Positions 34,709-43,625 of a stretch of 64,000 nt of DNA are shown here, piece after piece. Both the position numbers and the translations under genes were made by a program. Within the stretch, counting starts at the first letter, position 1. The number at the start of each line of letters is the position of its first letter. The stretch is from JAXGRD01 sp040766105 (GTDB lineage: Bacteria > Bacillota > Clostridia > Peptostreptococcales > Anaerovoracaceae): NCBI GenBank assembly GCA_040766105.1, contig JAXGRD010000002.1, positions 62,001 to 126,000 of the forward strand, in the 5' to 3' direction. Below the pieces are notes generated by a model, which saw only the letters and a list, made by a program, of their open reading frames with translations, ran no database searches and was not told the origin of the DNA.

Positions 34709-34738
34709 TTGACAATGGTTACCGGTCTGTGATACCAT
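34709..34738 (+). promoter_or_regulatory. Promoter of the pyr operon
   Basis: TTGACA (34709-34714), 18-base spacer, TACCAT (34733-34738), about 45 bases before the pyrC ATG. No PyrR-type attenuator is visible in the short leader. Confidence 0.6.
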
Positions 34739-34780
34739 ATCGAAGATTTAAGATAAAATAAATGAGGCGAGGAAGCAAAG

Positions 34781-35989
34781 ATGAAAACCCTATTGAGCGG
34801 TGGGACAATTTTAACAAAAGAAGGCTTGCAACGATTGGATATTTCCATCGAGGACAACAGGATTTTTGCCATTGGTCGAGATTTTAATAGTGATACATTT
34901 GATAGAGTTATCCCCTGTGATAACTTTTTTATTACCCCCGGCTTTGTGGATGTCCATGTGCACCTGCGTGAACCGGGTTTTTCCTATAAAGAAACTATCG
35001 CCACGGGAACGGCTGCCGCTGCCAAGGGGGGATACACTACGGTGTGCTCCATGCCCAATGTGGTTCCGCCTCCGGTGGACTTGCCATCCTTGCAGAAACA
35101 GTTAGACCTGATAGATAGGGATGCTCGTATAAAGGTGATTCCTTATGGAGCGATTACCGTCGACCAATCGGGAAGAGGGGGACTATCTGCCATGGAAGAA
35201 ATGGCAGAACATGTTATTGCCTTCTCTGACGACGGCAAGGGAGTACAGTCTGCAGATCTCATGGAAGCTGCTATGAAAAAAGCCAAGTCTTTGCACAAGA
35301 TGATTGTTGCGCATTGTGAAGATGAGAATTATGATACATATAAGAAGAAAAGTGAATGGAAGCAAGCAGAACGAGACATCGATTTAGTGAGAAGAACAGG
35401 GTGTGCCTACCACATTTGTCATGTATCCACCAAGGAAACGGTGGAGCTGGTGAGGGAGGCAAAAGAAGAAGGATTGCCCGTAACATGCGAAACAGCGCCC
35501 CATTATCTGGTACTGGACAAAGATAACATCTCCGATGAAGGGAGGTTCAAAATGAATCCACCCATTCGAGGAAAGAAGGATCGAAACGCGCTCATAGAAG
35601 GAATTCAGGACGGCACCATCGATGTGATTGCTACGGACCATGCCCCTCACAGCAAGGAAGAAAAGCAGGGAAACTTTGCACAATCCATGTTTGGAATCGT
35701 CGGTCTGGAAACTGCCTTTCCCATTCTCTACACGGAATTGGTCAAAAAGGATGTTATTTCTTTCCAGCGCTTGATCAAGCTCATGTCATCTTCCCCCAAA
35801 AAGATATTTTCTTTGGACGATAGGGGCATTGAGGCAGGGGCACCGGCTGACCTAGTGGTTTTAGACCTTGACGCTGCATATGCAATCAATCCCAAGGATT
35901 TTGCTTCCAAAGGTCGCAGTACCCCCTTTGAGGGATGGAAGGTGTTTGGCAGAGCTGTCATGACCTTTGTAGACGGAGAAAAACGATGA
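34781..35989 (+). CDS. pyrC: Dihydroorotase
   Basis: A 402-residue class I dihydroorotase, the third step of pyrimidine synthesis (carbamoyl-aspartate to dihydroorotate). Zinc ligands are in GFVDVHVHLREPGF (HxH), later AHCEDE, HICHVST and IATDHAPHS. The full amidohydrolase length is present. It is the first gene of a tightly packed pyr operon and overlaps pyrK by four bases. GAGG precedes the ATG. Confidence 0.95.
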   Translation: MKTLLSGGTILTKEGLQRLDISIEDNRIFAIGRDFNSDTFDRVIPCDNFFITPGFVDVHVHLREPGFSYKETIATGTAAAAKGGYTTVCSMPNVVPPPVDLPSLQKQLDLIDRDARIKVIPYGAITVDQSGRGGLSAMEEMAEHVIAFSDDGKGVQSADLMEAAMKKAKSLHKMIVAHCEDENYDTYKKKSEWKQAERDIDLVRRTGCAYHICHVSTKETVELVREAKEEGLPVTCETAPHYLVLDKDNISDEGRFKMNPPIRGKKDRNALIEGIQDGTIDVIATDHAPHSKEEKQGNFAQSMFGIVGLETAFPILYTELVKKDVISFQRLIKLMSSSPKKIFSLDDRGIEAGAPADLVVLDLDAAYAINPKDFASKGRSTPFEGWKVFGRAVMTFVDGEKR

Positions 35990-36705
35990 GAGAAATCAGT
36001 TGCAAAATTGTTATGAATAAAGAGATCGCTTTGGATACTTATGAAATGATTCTAAGGGGTATTCCAAAGATGGCATTTCGACCCGGTCAGTTTATCAATA
36101 TTAAACTGAAAGAACACTACTTGCGAAGGCCGATATCCATCGCCTCCTATAAGGAGGACCAATTAACCATCGTATATAAAGTAGTGGGAAGGGGCACAAG
36201 GACATTATCCCAAAAAAACCACGGCACTTTAGATGTGTTGTTGCCCTTAGGAAACGGCTACAATGTGGATGCAATACCGGAAAATCCCGTCCTTGTCGGT
36301 GGAGGTGTTGGCGTTCCTCCCCTTTACGGCTTGGCAAGAGAACTGGTGAAGGCGGGGAAAGCACCGGAAGTCATCCTCGGTTTTGGAACGAAAAAAGAAT
36401 CATTTTATGAGGATGAATTCTCCTCTTTGGGGATTGATGTGAAGATTACAACTTTGGACGGTACAGCGGGAAATAAGGGCCTTGTAACGGATGTTTTGGA
36501 AGCGGGAAGATACGTATGTGCCTGCGGTCCGGAAGCCATGTTGAAAGCGGTCGATCAAGTGTCATCAGACGGTCAGTACAGTTTTGAAGAACGAATGGCC
36601 TGTGGCTTCGGCGCCTGTATGGGCTGTAGCTGTGAAACGAAATACGGCAATAAAAGAATCTGTAAAGACGGCCCGGTGCTGAGGAAGGAGGAGATCCTAT
36701 GGTAG
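35986..36705 (+). CDS. pyrK: Dihydroorotate dehydrogenase B electron-transfer subunit
   Basis: A 239-residue FAD/[2Fe-2S] protein of the ferredoxin-reductase fold. LRRPISIAS binds FAD, VGGGVGVPPLYGLA binds NAD and CGFGACMGCSC with a final cysteine in KRIC binds the iron-sulfur cluster. It passes electrons from PyrD to NAD+. The ATG overlaps the pyrC stop (ATGA); its own end overlaps pyrD. Confidence 0.95.
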   Translation: MREISCKIVMNKEIALDTYEMILRGIPKMAFRPGQFINIKLKEHYLRRPISIASYKEDQLTIVYKVVGRGTRTLSQKNHGTLDVLLPLGNGYNVDAIPENPVLVGGGVGVPPLYGLARELVKAGKAPEVILGFGTKKESFYEDEFSSLGIDVKITTLDGTAGNKGLVTDVLEAGRYVCACGPEAMLKAVDQVSSDGQYSFEERMACGFGACMGCSCETKYGNKRICKDGPVLRKEEILW

Positions 36706-37607
36706 ATTTGCGCGTCAAACTAGGGGACTGGACCTTGGATAATCCCATTATTCCTGCCAGTGGAACCTTCGGCTTCGGCAAGGAGTTTGCAGAACTGTAC
36801 GATTTGAATATACTGGGGACCTTCTCTTTTAAGGGGACTACCAGAGACCCTAGGTTGGGAAATCCTCTTCCCAGGATTGCGGAATGTCCCATGGGATTAA
36901 TCAATGCGGTAGGCCTGGAGAACCCCGGACTAGAGAAGGTGATTTCCCAAGAGTTACCTGCACTAAAGGAAAGATTCCAAAAGAAGGTCATCGCCAATAT
37001 CAGCGGTTTTTCTACGGAAGAATATATTGCCTGTGCAAAAGCCATGGATAAAGAAGATCAAGTGGGCATTATTGAGGTAAATATCAGCTGTCCCAATGTA
37101 AAGGGCGGCGGATTGGCTTTTGGACAGGACCCAAGTCTTGCCGCAGAAGTAACCAGAGAAGTTAAGGCTGTAACCGCAAAGCCTGTGTATATCAAGTTGA
37201 GTCCCAATGTGACGGACATCGTGGAAATTGCCAAGTCTTGTGAAGATGCAGGTGCAGACGGGCTCAGCCTGATCAATACCCTGCTGGGGATGAGAATTGA
37301 CATAAAAAAAAGAAAGCCGGTGATTGCCAATGTTACCGGGGGTCTATCGGGTCCGGCAGTCTTCCCGGTAGCCCTGCGCATGGTGTATCAAGTCGCCAAG
37401 GAAGTAAACATTCCCATTATCGGCATGGGTGGCATCGGTTCGGCAGAAGATGTAATCGAAATGATTATGGCCGGTGCAACTGCAGTGCAAATCGGATCTG
37501 CAAACCTGGTCAATCCATGGGTTTGCAAGGAAATAATCGAAACTCTCCCCACACTCATGGAGGAGTTATCTATACGGAGTTTTGAAGAAATAAGAGGTGT
37601 TCTATGA
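36699..37607 (+). CDS. pyrD: Dihydroorotate dehydrogenase B catalytic subunit
   Basis: A 302-residue class 1B FMN enzyme that oxidises dihydroorotate to orotate. IIPASGTFGFG, VNISCPNVKGG (catalytic Cys region), YIKLSPNV, TGGLSGPAV and IIGMGGIGSAEDV are family motifs. It pairs with PyrK as the NAD+-linked heterotetramer. AAGGAGGAG precedes the ATG. Confidence 0.95.
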   Translation: MVDLRVKLGDWTLDNPIIPASGTFGFGKEFAELYDLNILGTFSFKGTTRDPRLGNPLPRIAECPMGLINAVGLENPGLEKVISQELPALKERFQKKVIANISGFSTEEYIACAKAMDKEDQVGIIEVNISCPNVKGGGLAFGQDPSLAAEVTREVKAVTAKPVYIKLSPNVTDIVEIAKSCEDAGADGLSLINTLLGMRIDIKKRKPVIANVTGGLSGPAVFPVALRMVYQVAKEVNIPIIGMGGIGSAEDVIEMIMAGATAVQIGSANLVNPWVCKEIIETLPTLMEELSIRSFEEIRGVL

Positions 37608-38308
37608 AAAGAGGAGTAATTGTGGCTCTGGACTTCCCGAGCAAAAAAGAAACCATGGAATTCCTGGACTTGTTTCAGGACAATAAGTTGTTTGTAAAAG
37701 TAGGGATGGAATTATTTTACAACGTGGGTCCTGAGATTATCAAGGACTTAAAGGACAGAGGACATCGCGTCTTCTTGGACTTAAAATTACATGACATTCC
37801 CAACACAATCGGTAATGCAATGGCAGCCTTGGCGAGGATGAAGATAGATATGTGCAATCTTCACGCGGCAGGAACCAGGGAGATGATGGAGGCTGGCCTT
37901 CGCGGTCTGGAGTCGGTAGGGGGCAAAAGACCTATCTTGCTGGCTGTTACACAGCTTACATCTACGGACCAGCAAACCATGCAGGATGAACTCCTGATCA
38001 ACGAGGAGATGAATACGGTGGTACGTTGGTACTCCAAGAATGCCAAGGCGGCTGGGTTGGATGGGGTTGTGTGCTCTCCATTGGAAGCCCCGGTCATCCA
38101 TGAAACCTGCGGCGACAAGTTCCTTACGGTGACGCCCGGCGTGCGATTTGCCGGTGGCAAGGTAGGAGATCAAAAACGCGTGACAACCCCCGGAGAAGCC
38201 AAAGAATTGGGCTCCGACTACATCGTAATGGGAAGACCCATCACCCGAGCGGAAGATCCGGTTGCGGCATATCATAGAGCATTGAAGGAGTTTGGAGTAG
38301 AAGAATGA
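37604..38308 (+). CDS. pyrF: Orotidine 5'-phosphate decarboxylase
   Basis: A 234-residue TIM-barrel enzyme that decarboxylates OMP to UMP. The catalytic Lys-Asp array is in FLDLKLHDIPNTIGNA, and GVRFAGG with IVMGRPITRA bind phosphate. It overlaps pyrD and pyrE by four bases each (ATGA), indicating coupled translation. Confidence 0.95.
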   Translation: MKRGVIVALDFPSKKETMEFLDLFQDNKLFVKVGMELFYNVGPEIIKDLKDRGHRVFLDLKLHDIPNTIGNAMAALARMKIDMCNLHAAGTREMMEAGLRGLESVGGKRPILLAVTQLTSTDQQTMQDELLINEEMNTVVRWYSKNAKAAGLDGVVCSPLEAPVIHETCGDKFLTVTPGVRFAGGKVGDQKRVTTPGEAKELGSDYIVMGRPITRAEDPVAAYHRALKEFGVEE

Positions 38309-38949
38309 AAGAATTGTCAAGAATGATAGCCAAGGAACTCCTTGCCATCAATGCGGTCTTTTTGCGGCCGGAAGAGCCCTTTACATGGGCAAGTGGGATC
38401 AAGAGTCCCATATACTGCGATAATCGATTGATCCTCACTTCTCCGGAGACGAGGGATTTAGTTGAAGATTCTATCGCAAAGGTGATAAGAGAGAATTATC
38501 CACAGTGTCAGGTTCTCATGGGAACCAGTACGGCAGGGATTGCCCATGCGGCAATTGTGGGTCACATCCTCCATCTTCCCATGGGATATGTACGAGGAAG
38601 TGCAAAGGGTCACGGCAGAACTAACAGAATAGAAGGAAAATTGGAAGCCGGCGACAGAGTTGTGGTCATAGAAGATCTCATATCTACAGCAGGTTCAGCG
38701 TTGGATACTGTGGAAGCACTGGAAGATGCAGGGGCGGAAGTCCTTGGAATCGTCAGTATCTTCAGCTACGGCATGAAAAAAGGAATCGACCGAATGAATG
38801 AAAAGGGCGTTCCCAATATCAGTCTGTCTATCTTGGATGATTTGGTGGATGTTGCGGCAGACGAGGGGTATATCGAAGCAAAAGATAAGGAGAGGTTGCT
38901 CCGTTTTCGGGATAATCCATCTGACGAAGGATGGATGAAAGGAGAATAA
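38305..38949 (+). CDS. pyrE: Orotate phosphoribosyltransferase
   Basis: A 214-residue type I phosphoribosyltransferase converting orotate and PRPP to OMP. TWASGIKSPIYCDNR is the orotate site, GTSTAGIAHA and VVVIEDLISTAGSA the PRPP motif. It is between pyrF and pyrB with overlaps or near-overlaps. Confidence 0.95.
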   Translation: MKELSRMIAKELLAINAVFLRPEEPFTWASGIKSPIYCDNRLILTSPETRDLVEDSIAKVIRENYPQCQVLMGTSTAGIAHAAIVGHILHLPMGYVRGSAKGHGRTNRIEGKLEAGDRVVVIEDLISTAGSALDTVEALEDAGAEVLGIVSIFSYGMKKGIDRMNEKGVPNISLSILDDLVDVAADEGYIEAKDKERLLRFRDNPSDEGWMKGE

Positions 38950-38951
38950 GT

Positions 38952-39878
38952 TTGAAAGAAATCAGGAACTTAATAAACATTACAGATCTTACGGTAGAAG
39001 AGCTGGATCAAATGATGGAACTGGCAGAAGATATTATTGAAAATCCGCTGGATTATCAGGATATATGCCACGGAAAGAAGTTGGCAACCCTCTTCTTTGA
39101 GCCAAGTACCAGAACCAGATTGAGCTTTGAAGCAGCCATGCTGGAGCTTGGAGGCAGTGTGCTGGGCTTTTCCGAAGCATCCTCCAGCTCTGCATCAAAG
39201 GGGGAAAGTGTCAGTGACACCGTGCGTACAGTTGGATGCTATGCGGACATTATTGCCATGAGGCATCCCAAGGAGGGTGCACCTACAGTAGCGGCAAAGC
39301 GAACTACTGTGCCAATTATCAACGGTGGCGATGGGGGACACTTCCATCCAACCCAAACGTTGACGGATCTTCTCACTATCAAAAAGAAAAAGGGAAGACT
39401 GGACAACATGATCGTCGGTCTCTGCGGAGACCTTTACTTTGGCAGAACCGTCCATTCCCTCATTGAAGCCATGCTTCGATACGAAAATGTACGATTCATC
39501 CTCATTGCACCGGAAGAACTACGCGTTCCAAAGTATGTAAGGGATATGCTGGACAATGCAGGGGCATCATGGGAAGAAGTGGAGACCATGGACGATGTGA
39601 TGAATCAACTGGACATCCTGTATATGACCAGAATACAGAAGGAACGATTCTTCAACGAAGAGGACTATGTCCGTTTAAAGGATTCCTTTATTCTAACACC
39701 GCAGAAGTTGTTGACTGCAAAAGAAGATCTCACCATTATGCATCCTCTTCCCAGAGTCAATGAAATCTCTGTGGCGGTGGATGATGATCCAAGAGCGTGT
39801 TACTTTTTTCAAGCATTATGCGGGAAATACATTCGAATGGCCTTGATACTCACTCTTTTGGACATAAAAAAATGGTGA
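38952..39878 (+). CDS. pyrB: Aspartate carbamoyltransferase catalytic subunit
   Basis: A 308-residue subunit catalysing carbamoyl phosphate plus aspartate to carbamoyl-aspartate. The carbamoyl phosphate motif FFEPSTRTRLSFE and the aspartate loop HPLPRVNEI are intact. TTG 38952 is chosen because it gives the usual length and AAAGGAGAA lies at good distance; ATG 38931 is in frame within pyrE. The last six bases overlap the 3' end of a tRNA gene on the other strand. Confidence 0.93.
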   Translation: MKEIRNLINITDLTVEELDQMMELAEDIIENPLDYQDICHGKKLATLFFEPSTRTRLSFEAAMLELGGSVLGFSEASSSSASKGESVSDTVRTVGCYADIIAMRHPKEGAPTVAAKRTTVPIINGGDGGHFHPTQTLTDLLTIKKKKGRLDNMIVGLCGDLYFGRTVHSLIEAMLRYENVRFILIAPEELRVPKYVRDMLDNAGASWEEVETMDDVMNQLDILYMTRIQKERFFNEEDYVRLKDSFILTPQKLLTAKEDLTIMHPLPRVNEISVAVDDDPRACYFFQALCGKYIRMALILTLLDIKKW

Positions 39879-39948
39879 TCCGTTGCAGACTTGAACTGCA
39901 GACCTTCTGGTTGTCACCCAGATGCTCTCCCAGCTGAGCTAACGGATC
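39873..39948 (-). tRNA. tRNA-Val (GAC)
   Basis: A 76-nt cloverleaf on the minus strand. Acceptor arm GATCCGT/ACGGATC, D-arm GCTC/GAGC, anticodon stem TCTGG/CCAGA with loop GTGACAA (anticodon GAC after T33), T-arm TGCAG-TTCAAGT-CTGCA, discriminator A and encoded CCA. The CCA is followed directly by seven Ts as terminator, inside pyrB. It splits pyrB from pyrI on the opposite strand. Confidence 0.93.
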
Positions 39949-39959
39949 ACGCTAGAGGG

Positions 39960-39970
39960 ATTATAACACA
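39960..39970 (-). promoter_or_regulatory. Extended -10 promoter of tRNA-Val
   Basis: Minus strand TGTGTTATAAT, about 11 bases before the mature 5' end. The -35 region (TGTCAT) is weak. Confidence 0.65.
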
Positions 39971-40025
39971 TATCTTTGGGAGATGACACTCCCTTTTTCA
40001 GAAAAAACAATGAGGAGGAAATTCC

Positions 40026-40442
40026 ATGAACATAGACGGTGTTGCCAACGGAATCGTTTTGGATCATATCCAAGCGGGGAAGAGTATGGAGGTTTATCAA
40101 CTGCTTCAACTGGATAAACTGGACTGCAGTGTTGCTGTCATCCAAAATGCAAAGAGCACCAAATACGGTAAAAAGGACATTATTAAAATCGATGAAATGA
40201 TTCACTTGGACATGGATATCTTGGGATATATCGACCCCAACATCACCATTAACCTAGTGAAAGACAACAAACTGCTTCGCAAGTCGAAGACAGCTTTGCC
40301 TAATAAACTCACCAACGTTATTTCCTGTAAAAACCCAAGATGCATCACCAGCATCGAGCAGGAGATACAGCAGACCTTCTATTTGGCAGATGAAGAAAAG
40401 AAAATCTATCGCTGTGTATACTGTGATGTAGAGCATAGCTGA
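40026..40442 (+). CDS. pyrI: Aspartate carbamoyltransferase regulatory subunit
   Basis: A 138-residue PyrI. The allosteric nucleotide domain (about 1-95; GIVLDHIQAGK, YIDPNITINLV) is followed by a zinc domain with CKNPRC and CVYC. It binds CTP/ATP and the PyrB catalytic trimers. GAGGAGG lies upstream. It is separated from pyrB by an antisense tRNA gene but keeps operon orientation. The C-terminus is slightly short. Confidence 0.93.
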   Translation: MNIDGVANGIVLDHIQAGKSMEVYQLLQLDKLDCSVAVIQNAKSTKYGKKDIIKIDEMIHLDMDILGYIDPNITINLVKDNKLLRKSKTALPNKLTNVISCKNPRCITSIEQEIQQTFYLADEEKKIYRCVYCDVEHS

Positions 40443-40464
40443 TGTTGTAAAACTAGTTTTATGT

Positions 40465-40498
40465 AGGAGAACAGAAAAACACTCTGTTCTCCTGTTTT
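40465..40498 (+). terminator. Intrinsic terminator after pyrI
   Basis: AGGAGAACAGA (40465-40475) pairs perfectly with TCTGTTCTCCT (40483-40493), followed by GTTTTATTT. Confidence 0.88.
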
Positions 40499-40554
40499 AT
40501 TTGTGGTTTCTAACAAACAGAAGTTTATATTATTGTGAGTACAACCAAAAAATA

Positions 40555-40583
40555 TTGACACAAATTGTGAAATACGTTAATAT
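40555..40583 (+). promoter_or_regulatory. Promoter of porCDAB
   Basis: TTGACA (40555-40560), 17-base spacer, TAATAT (40578-40583), 35 bases before the porC ATG. Confidence 0.8.
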
Positions 40584-40617
40584 ATTGCCATTGAGTAAAA
40601 TTTACGTGGAGGTAAAA

Positions 40618-41199
40618 ATGAATAAAGACGCAGTTGAAATAAGATGGCACGGCAGAGGCGGCCAGGGAGCGAAGACAGCATGTCTCCTTCTGGCAGATGT
40701 TGCCTTTTCCTCCGGAAAGCATGTACAGGGTTTTCCCGAGTACGGCCCGGAGAGAATGGGGGCACCCATTACTGCCTATAATAGAATTACGGAGACCCAC
40801 TGTAACGTTCATTCCAACATCTATCACCCCAACTATGTGGTAGTTGTTGATGAAACCCTTTTGAACTCCGTGGATGTGACGGCTGGAATCAAAGAGGGTG
40901 GCGCTCTGATTATCAACACCGATAAAACACCGGAAGAAATTCGAGATAAGATTCCCGGATTCAAAGAACGCATCGGCGTGGTAGATGCCGAGAAGATTTC
41001 CATGGAGACCTTGGGAAGAAACTTTCCCAATACACCCATGCTGGCGGCAGTCGTAAAGGTAAGCAATGTTATTGAGGAAGAGCAGTTCATCAATGATATG
41101 AGAAGCTCCTTTGAACATAAATTTTCTCACAGACCCCAGGTCATTGAGGGAAATATGAATGCACTGGTCAAATCAATGGAAGAAGTAAAGGTAGGCTAA
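40618..41199 (+). CDS. porC: Pyruvate:ferredoxin oxidoreductase gamma subunit
   Basis: A 193-residue gamma domain: EIRWHGRGGQGAKTACLLLADVAF, FPEYGPERMGAPITAYNRI. In the four-subunit enzymes it contacts CoA and shapes the active site. The ATG has GGAGGTAAAA upstream. It begins a four-gene operon that follows the common porCDAB order. Related valine or 2-oxoglutarate enzymes look similar, so pyruvate is the likely but not proven substrate. Confidence 0.9.
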   Translation: MNKDAVEIRWHGRGGQGAKTACLLLADVAFSSGKHVQGFPEYGPERMGAPITAYNRITETHCNVHSNIYHPNYVVVVDETLLNSVDVTAGIKEGGALIINTDKTPEEIRDKIPGFKERIGVVDAEKISMETLGRNFPNTPMLAAVVKVSNVIEEEQFINDMRSSFEHKFSHRPQVIEGNMNALVKSMEEVKVG

Positions 41200-41505
41200 A
41201 TGAACAAGAAGGCAAAGGATATCAACGAACAGTCCACATGGCAGGAACTAACTGTTGGGGCTGAAATATATGAACCTGCAACCAGTATGCAGGTCAATAC
41301 GGGAGAGTGGAGAGTCATGACTCCCGTTTGGATAGAAGATAAGTGCAAGCAATGTTTGCTTTGCTTTCCTTTCTGTCCGGACAGTTCCATCCCTGTAGAG
41401 GACGAGAAGAGAAAAGACTTCGATTTTATGCACTGCAAGGGCTGTGGCATCTGTGTGAAGGTGTGTCCCTTTGGTGCCATTGATTTCGTGAAGGAGGTGA
41501 AGTAA
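41200..41505 (+). CDS. porD: Pyruvate:ferredoxin oxidoreductase delta subunit (2x[4Fe-4S])
   Basis: A 101-residue ferredoxin-type subunit. Two cluster motifs, CKQCLLCFPFCPDSSI and CKGCGICVKVCPFGA, carry electrons from thiamine diphosphate to ferredoxin. The N-terminus WQELTVGAEIYEPATS is typical of PorD. Its start immediately follows the porC stop, and its stop overlaps porA by one base. Confidence 0.92.
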   Translation: MNKKAKDINEQSTWQELTVGAEIYEPATSMQVNTGEWRVMTPVWIEDKCKQCLLCFPFCPDSSIPVEDEKRKDFDFMHCKGCGICVKVCPFGAIDFVKEVK

Positions 41506-42692
41506 TGGCTATCAGAGACAGAATGAGCGGCAACGAAGCGGTAGCGATTGCGATGAAACAGATTAATCCCGATGTAATGGGAGCATTTCCCATTACACCC
41601 TCCACAGAAATTCCACAATACTTTTCCGACTATATCGCCAATGGTGAAGTGGATACAGAGTTTATCGCCGTGGAAAGTGAACACAGCGCTATGTCCACCT
41701 GTATGGGAGCATCGGCAGCCGGTGCCCGTGCTGTTACGGCAACATCTTCGGCAGGGCTTGCCTACATGTGGGAACTCCTATATGTGGCAGCATCTACACG
41801 TCTTCCCATTACCATGGCGGTGGTAAACCGAGCGTTGACGGGACCCATCAACATCAACTGCGACCACTCCGACTCCATGGGAGCGAGAGACAGTGGATGG
41901 ATGCAAATTTATGCAGAAACCAACCAAGAGGTTTACGATAACTTTATTCAGGCAACCTTAATTGCAGAAGCATGCAGGCTACCGATCATGGTATGTCAGG
42001 ACGGCTTCATCACCAGCCACGGTGTTTCCAACATCGAACTCATTGAAGATGAAAAAGTAAAGGAGTTTGTGGGATCCTATGAGCCGGACAACTATCTTCT
42101 CAAGCACGAGAATCCCTTGGCTGTCGGCCCTTACGGAGTTAGCCCATATTACATGGAAATCAAACGTAATCAGGCGCAGGCCATGAAGGATGCCATGCCG
42201 GTAATCATGGATGTGGCGGAGAAGTTTGAAGAGATGACCGGGAAGAAGTACGGTTTCTTTGAAGAATATATGATGGACGATGCAGAAGTGGCCTTGGTCA
42301 TTATCGGATCTTCGGCGGGAACCGGAAAGGAAGCCGTTGATCGATTGCGAAGTGAAGGGAAGAAGGTTGGTCTCATTAAGCTTCGTGTCTTCAGGCCATT
42401 TCCAAGAATCCCTCTGGCAGAAGCCATGTGCAAGGTAAAGGCCGTTGCCATCATGGATAAGGCTGAGAGTTTTTCCAACAGCGGCGGGCCCCTGTTTAAC
42501 GAAGCAAGAAACTCCCTGTATGATCTTCCCAATAAGCCCTATGCCATCAACTACATCTATGGCTTAGGCGGAAGAGATATCACAGTGGAAGATTTCTACG
42601 ACATCTATCAGGATTTATTTGTCATCTACGACAACAACGATCCGGGGGATGTGTACAGGTATATTGGTGTAAGAGATTCGAGGTTCAAGTAA
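41505..42692 (+). CDS. porA: Pyruvate:ferredoxin oxidoreductase alpha subunit
   Basis: A 395-residue alpha subunit with GAFPITPSTEIPQYF, the VESEHSAMSTCMGASAAGAR segment with the ThDP-activating Glu, and the C-terminal transketolase domain VALVIIGSSAGTGKEA. The length and the TSSAGLAYMWE segment agree with PorA. It converts pyruvate, CoA and oxidised ferredoxin to acetyl-CoA and CO2 with the other subunits. It overlaps porB by one base. Confidence 0.93.
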   Translation: MAIRDRMSGNEAVAIAMKQINPDVMGAFPITPSTEIPQYFSDYIANGEVDTEFIAVESEHSAMSTCMGASAAGARAVTATSSAGLAYMWELLYVAASTRLPITMAVVNRALTGPININCDHSDSMGARDSGWMQIYAETNQEVYDNFIQATLIAEACRLPIMVCQDGFITSHGVSNIELIEDEKVKEFVGSYEPDNYLLKHENPLAVGPYGVSPYYMEIKRNQAQAMKDAMPVIMDVAEKFEEMTGKKYGFFEEYMMDDAEVALVIIGSSAGTGKEAVDRLRSEGKKVGLIKLRVFRPFPRIPLAEAMCKVKAVAIMDKAESFSNSGGPLFNEARNSLYDLPNKPYAINYIYGLGGRDITVEDFYDIYQDLFVIYDNNDPGDVYRYIGVRDSRFK

Positions 42693-43624
42693 TGGCATAC
42701 AGTTTAAAGAAAGAAGCAGAAAAGAAAGAAAGATTGGTGGGTGGCCACAGGCTTTGTGCCGGATGCGGGGCGGGCATTGCAGTAAGAGCGGTTCTGCGAG
42801 CCTTGGAGCCGGAAGATAAGGCGGTCATTACCAATGCTACCAGCTGCCTAGAGGTATCCACCTTTATGTATCCCTATACGGCATACGAGGACAGTTATAT
42901 TCACACAGCATTTGAAAATGCTGCTGCCACCTGCTCCGGCGTGGAAGCGGCTTACCGCGCACTGAAAAAGAGAGGCAAGGTGAAGGACAACTTTAAGTTC
43001 ATTACCTTCGGCGGTGACGGCGGAACCTATGACATTGGTCTCCAGTCACTGTCCGGCGCCATGGAGAGAGGCCATGACATGGTTTATGTATGCTATGACA
43101 ACGAAGCATATATGAATACCGGAATTCAACGTTCCTCCTCTACACCCAGGTTTGCCGATGCCACTACGTCTCCCGTGGGAAGTGAGATGCCCGGTAAAAT
43201 GCAGAACAAGAAGGATTTGACAGCGATCATCGCTGCCCACAACATTCCTTACTTGGCCCAGACCACATTCCTAGGGAATTTCAGCGATCTTCACAAGAAG
43301 TCAAAAAAGGCAATCTACACGCCGGGACCGGCGTTCATGAACATCCTGTCTCCCTGTCCAAGAGGATGGCGATACGAGACAGAGGATTTGGCCGAAATCT
43401 GCAAACTGGCAGCAGATACCTGCGTTTGGCCCATGTACGAAATCGTGGAAGGGAAGTGGGACATCACATACGAGCCCAAGAAAAAACTCCCTGTTCGGGA
43501 TTTTCTCGCCAAACAGGGAAGATTTGCGCATATGCTGGAAGAAGGCAACGAGTGGATGGTGGAAGAAGCACAGAAATACGTGGATGACCAGTGGCAAAGG
43601 CTCATGGTCAAGTGCGGAAAATAA
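42692..43624 (+). CDS. porB: Pyruvate:ferredoxin oxidoreductase beta subunit
   Basis: A 310-residue ThDP-binding subunit: HRLCAGCGAGIAVRAVL and TNATSCLEVST supply cluster and cofactor residues, FGGDGGTYDIGLQSLSGAMERG is the GDG ThDP motif and YDNEAYMNTGIQRSS follows. Its stop is one base from the stop of convergent deoD. Confidence 0.94.
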   Translation: MAYSLKKEAEKKERLVGGHRLCAGCGAGIAVRAVLRALEPEDKAVITNATSCLEVSTFMYPYTAYEDSYIHTAFENAAATCSGVEAAYRALKKRGKVKDNFKFITFGGDGGTYDIGLQSLSGAMERGHDMVYVCYDNEAYMNTGIQRSSSTPRFADATTSPVGSEMPGKMQNKKDLTAIIAAHNIPYLAQTTFLGNFSDLHKKSKKAIYTPGPAFMNILSPCPRGWRYETEDLAEICKLAADTCVWPMYEIVEGKWDITYEPKKKLPVRDFLAKQGRFAHMLEEGNEWMVEEAQKYVDDQWQRLMVKCGK

Positions 43625-43625
43625 C

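Noticed and set aside
34739..34780. PyrR-type attenuator before pyrC
   Set aside because: The leader is too short for competing hairpins and no PyrR binding pattern was seen.
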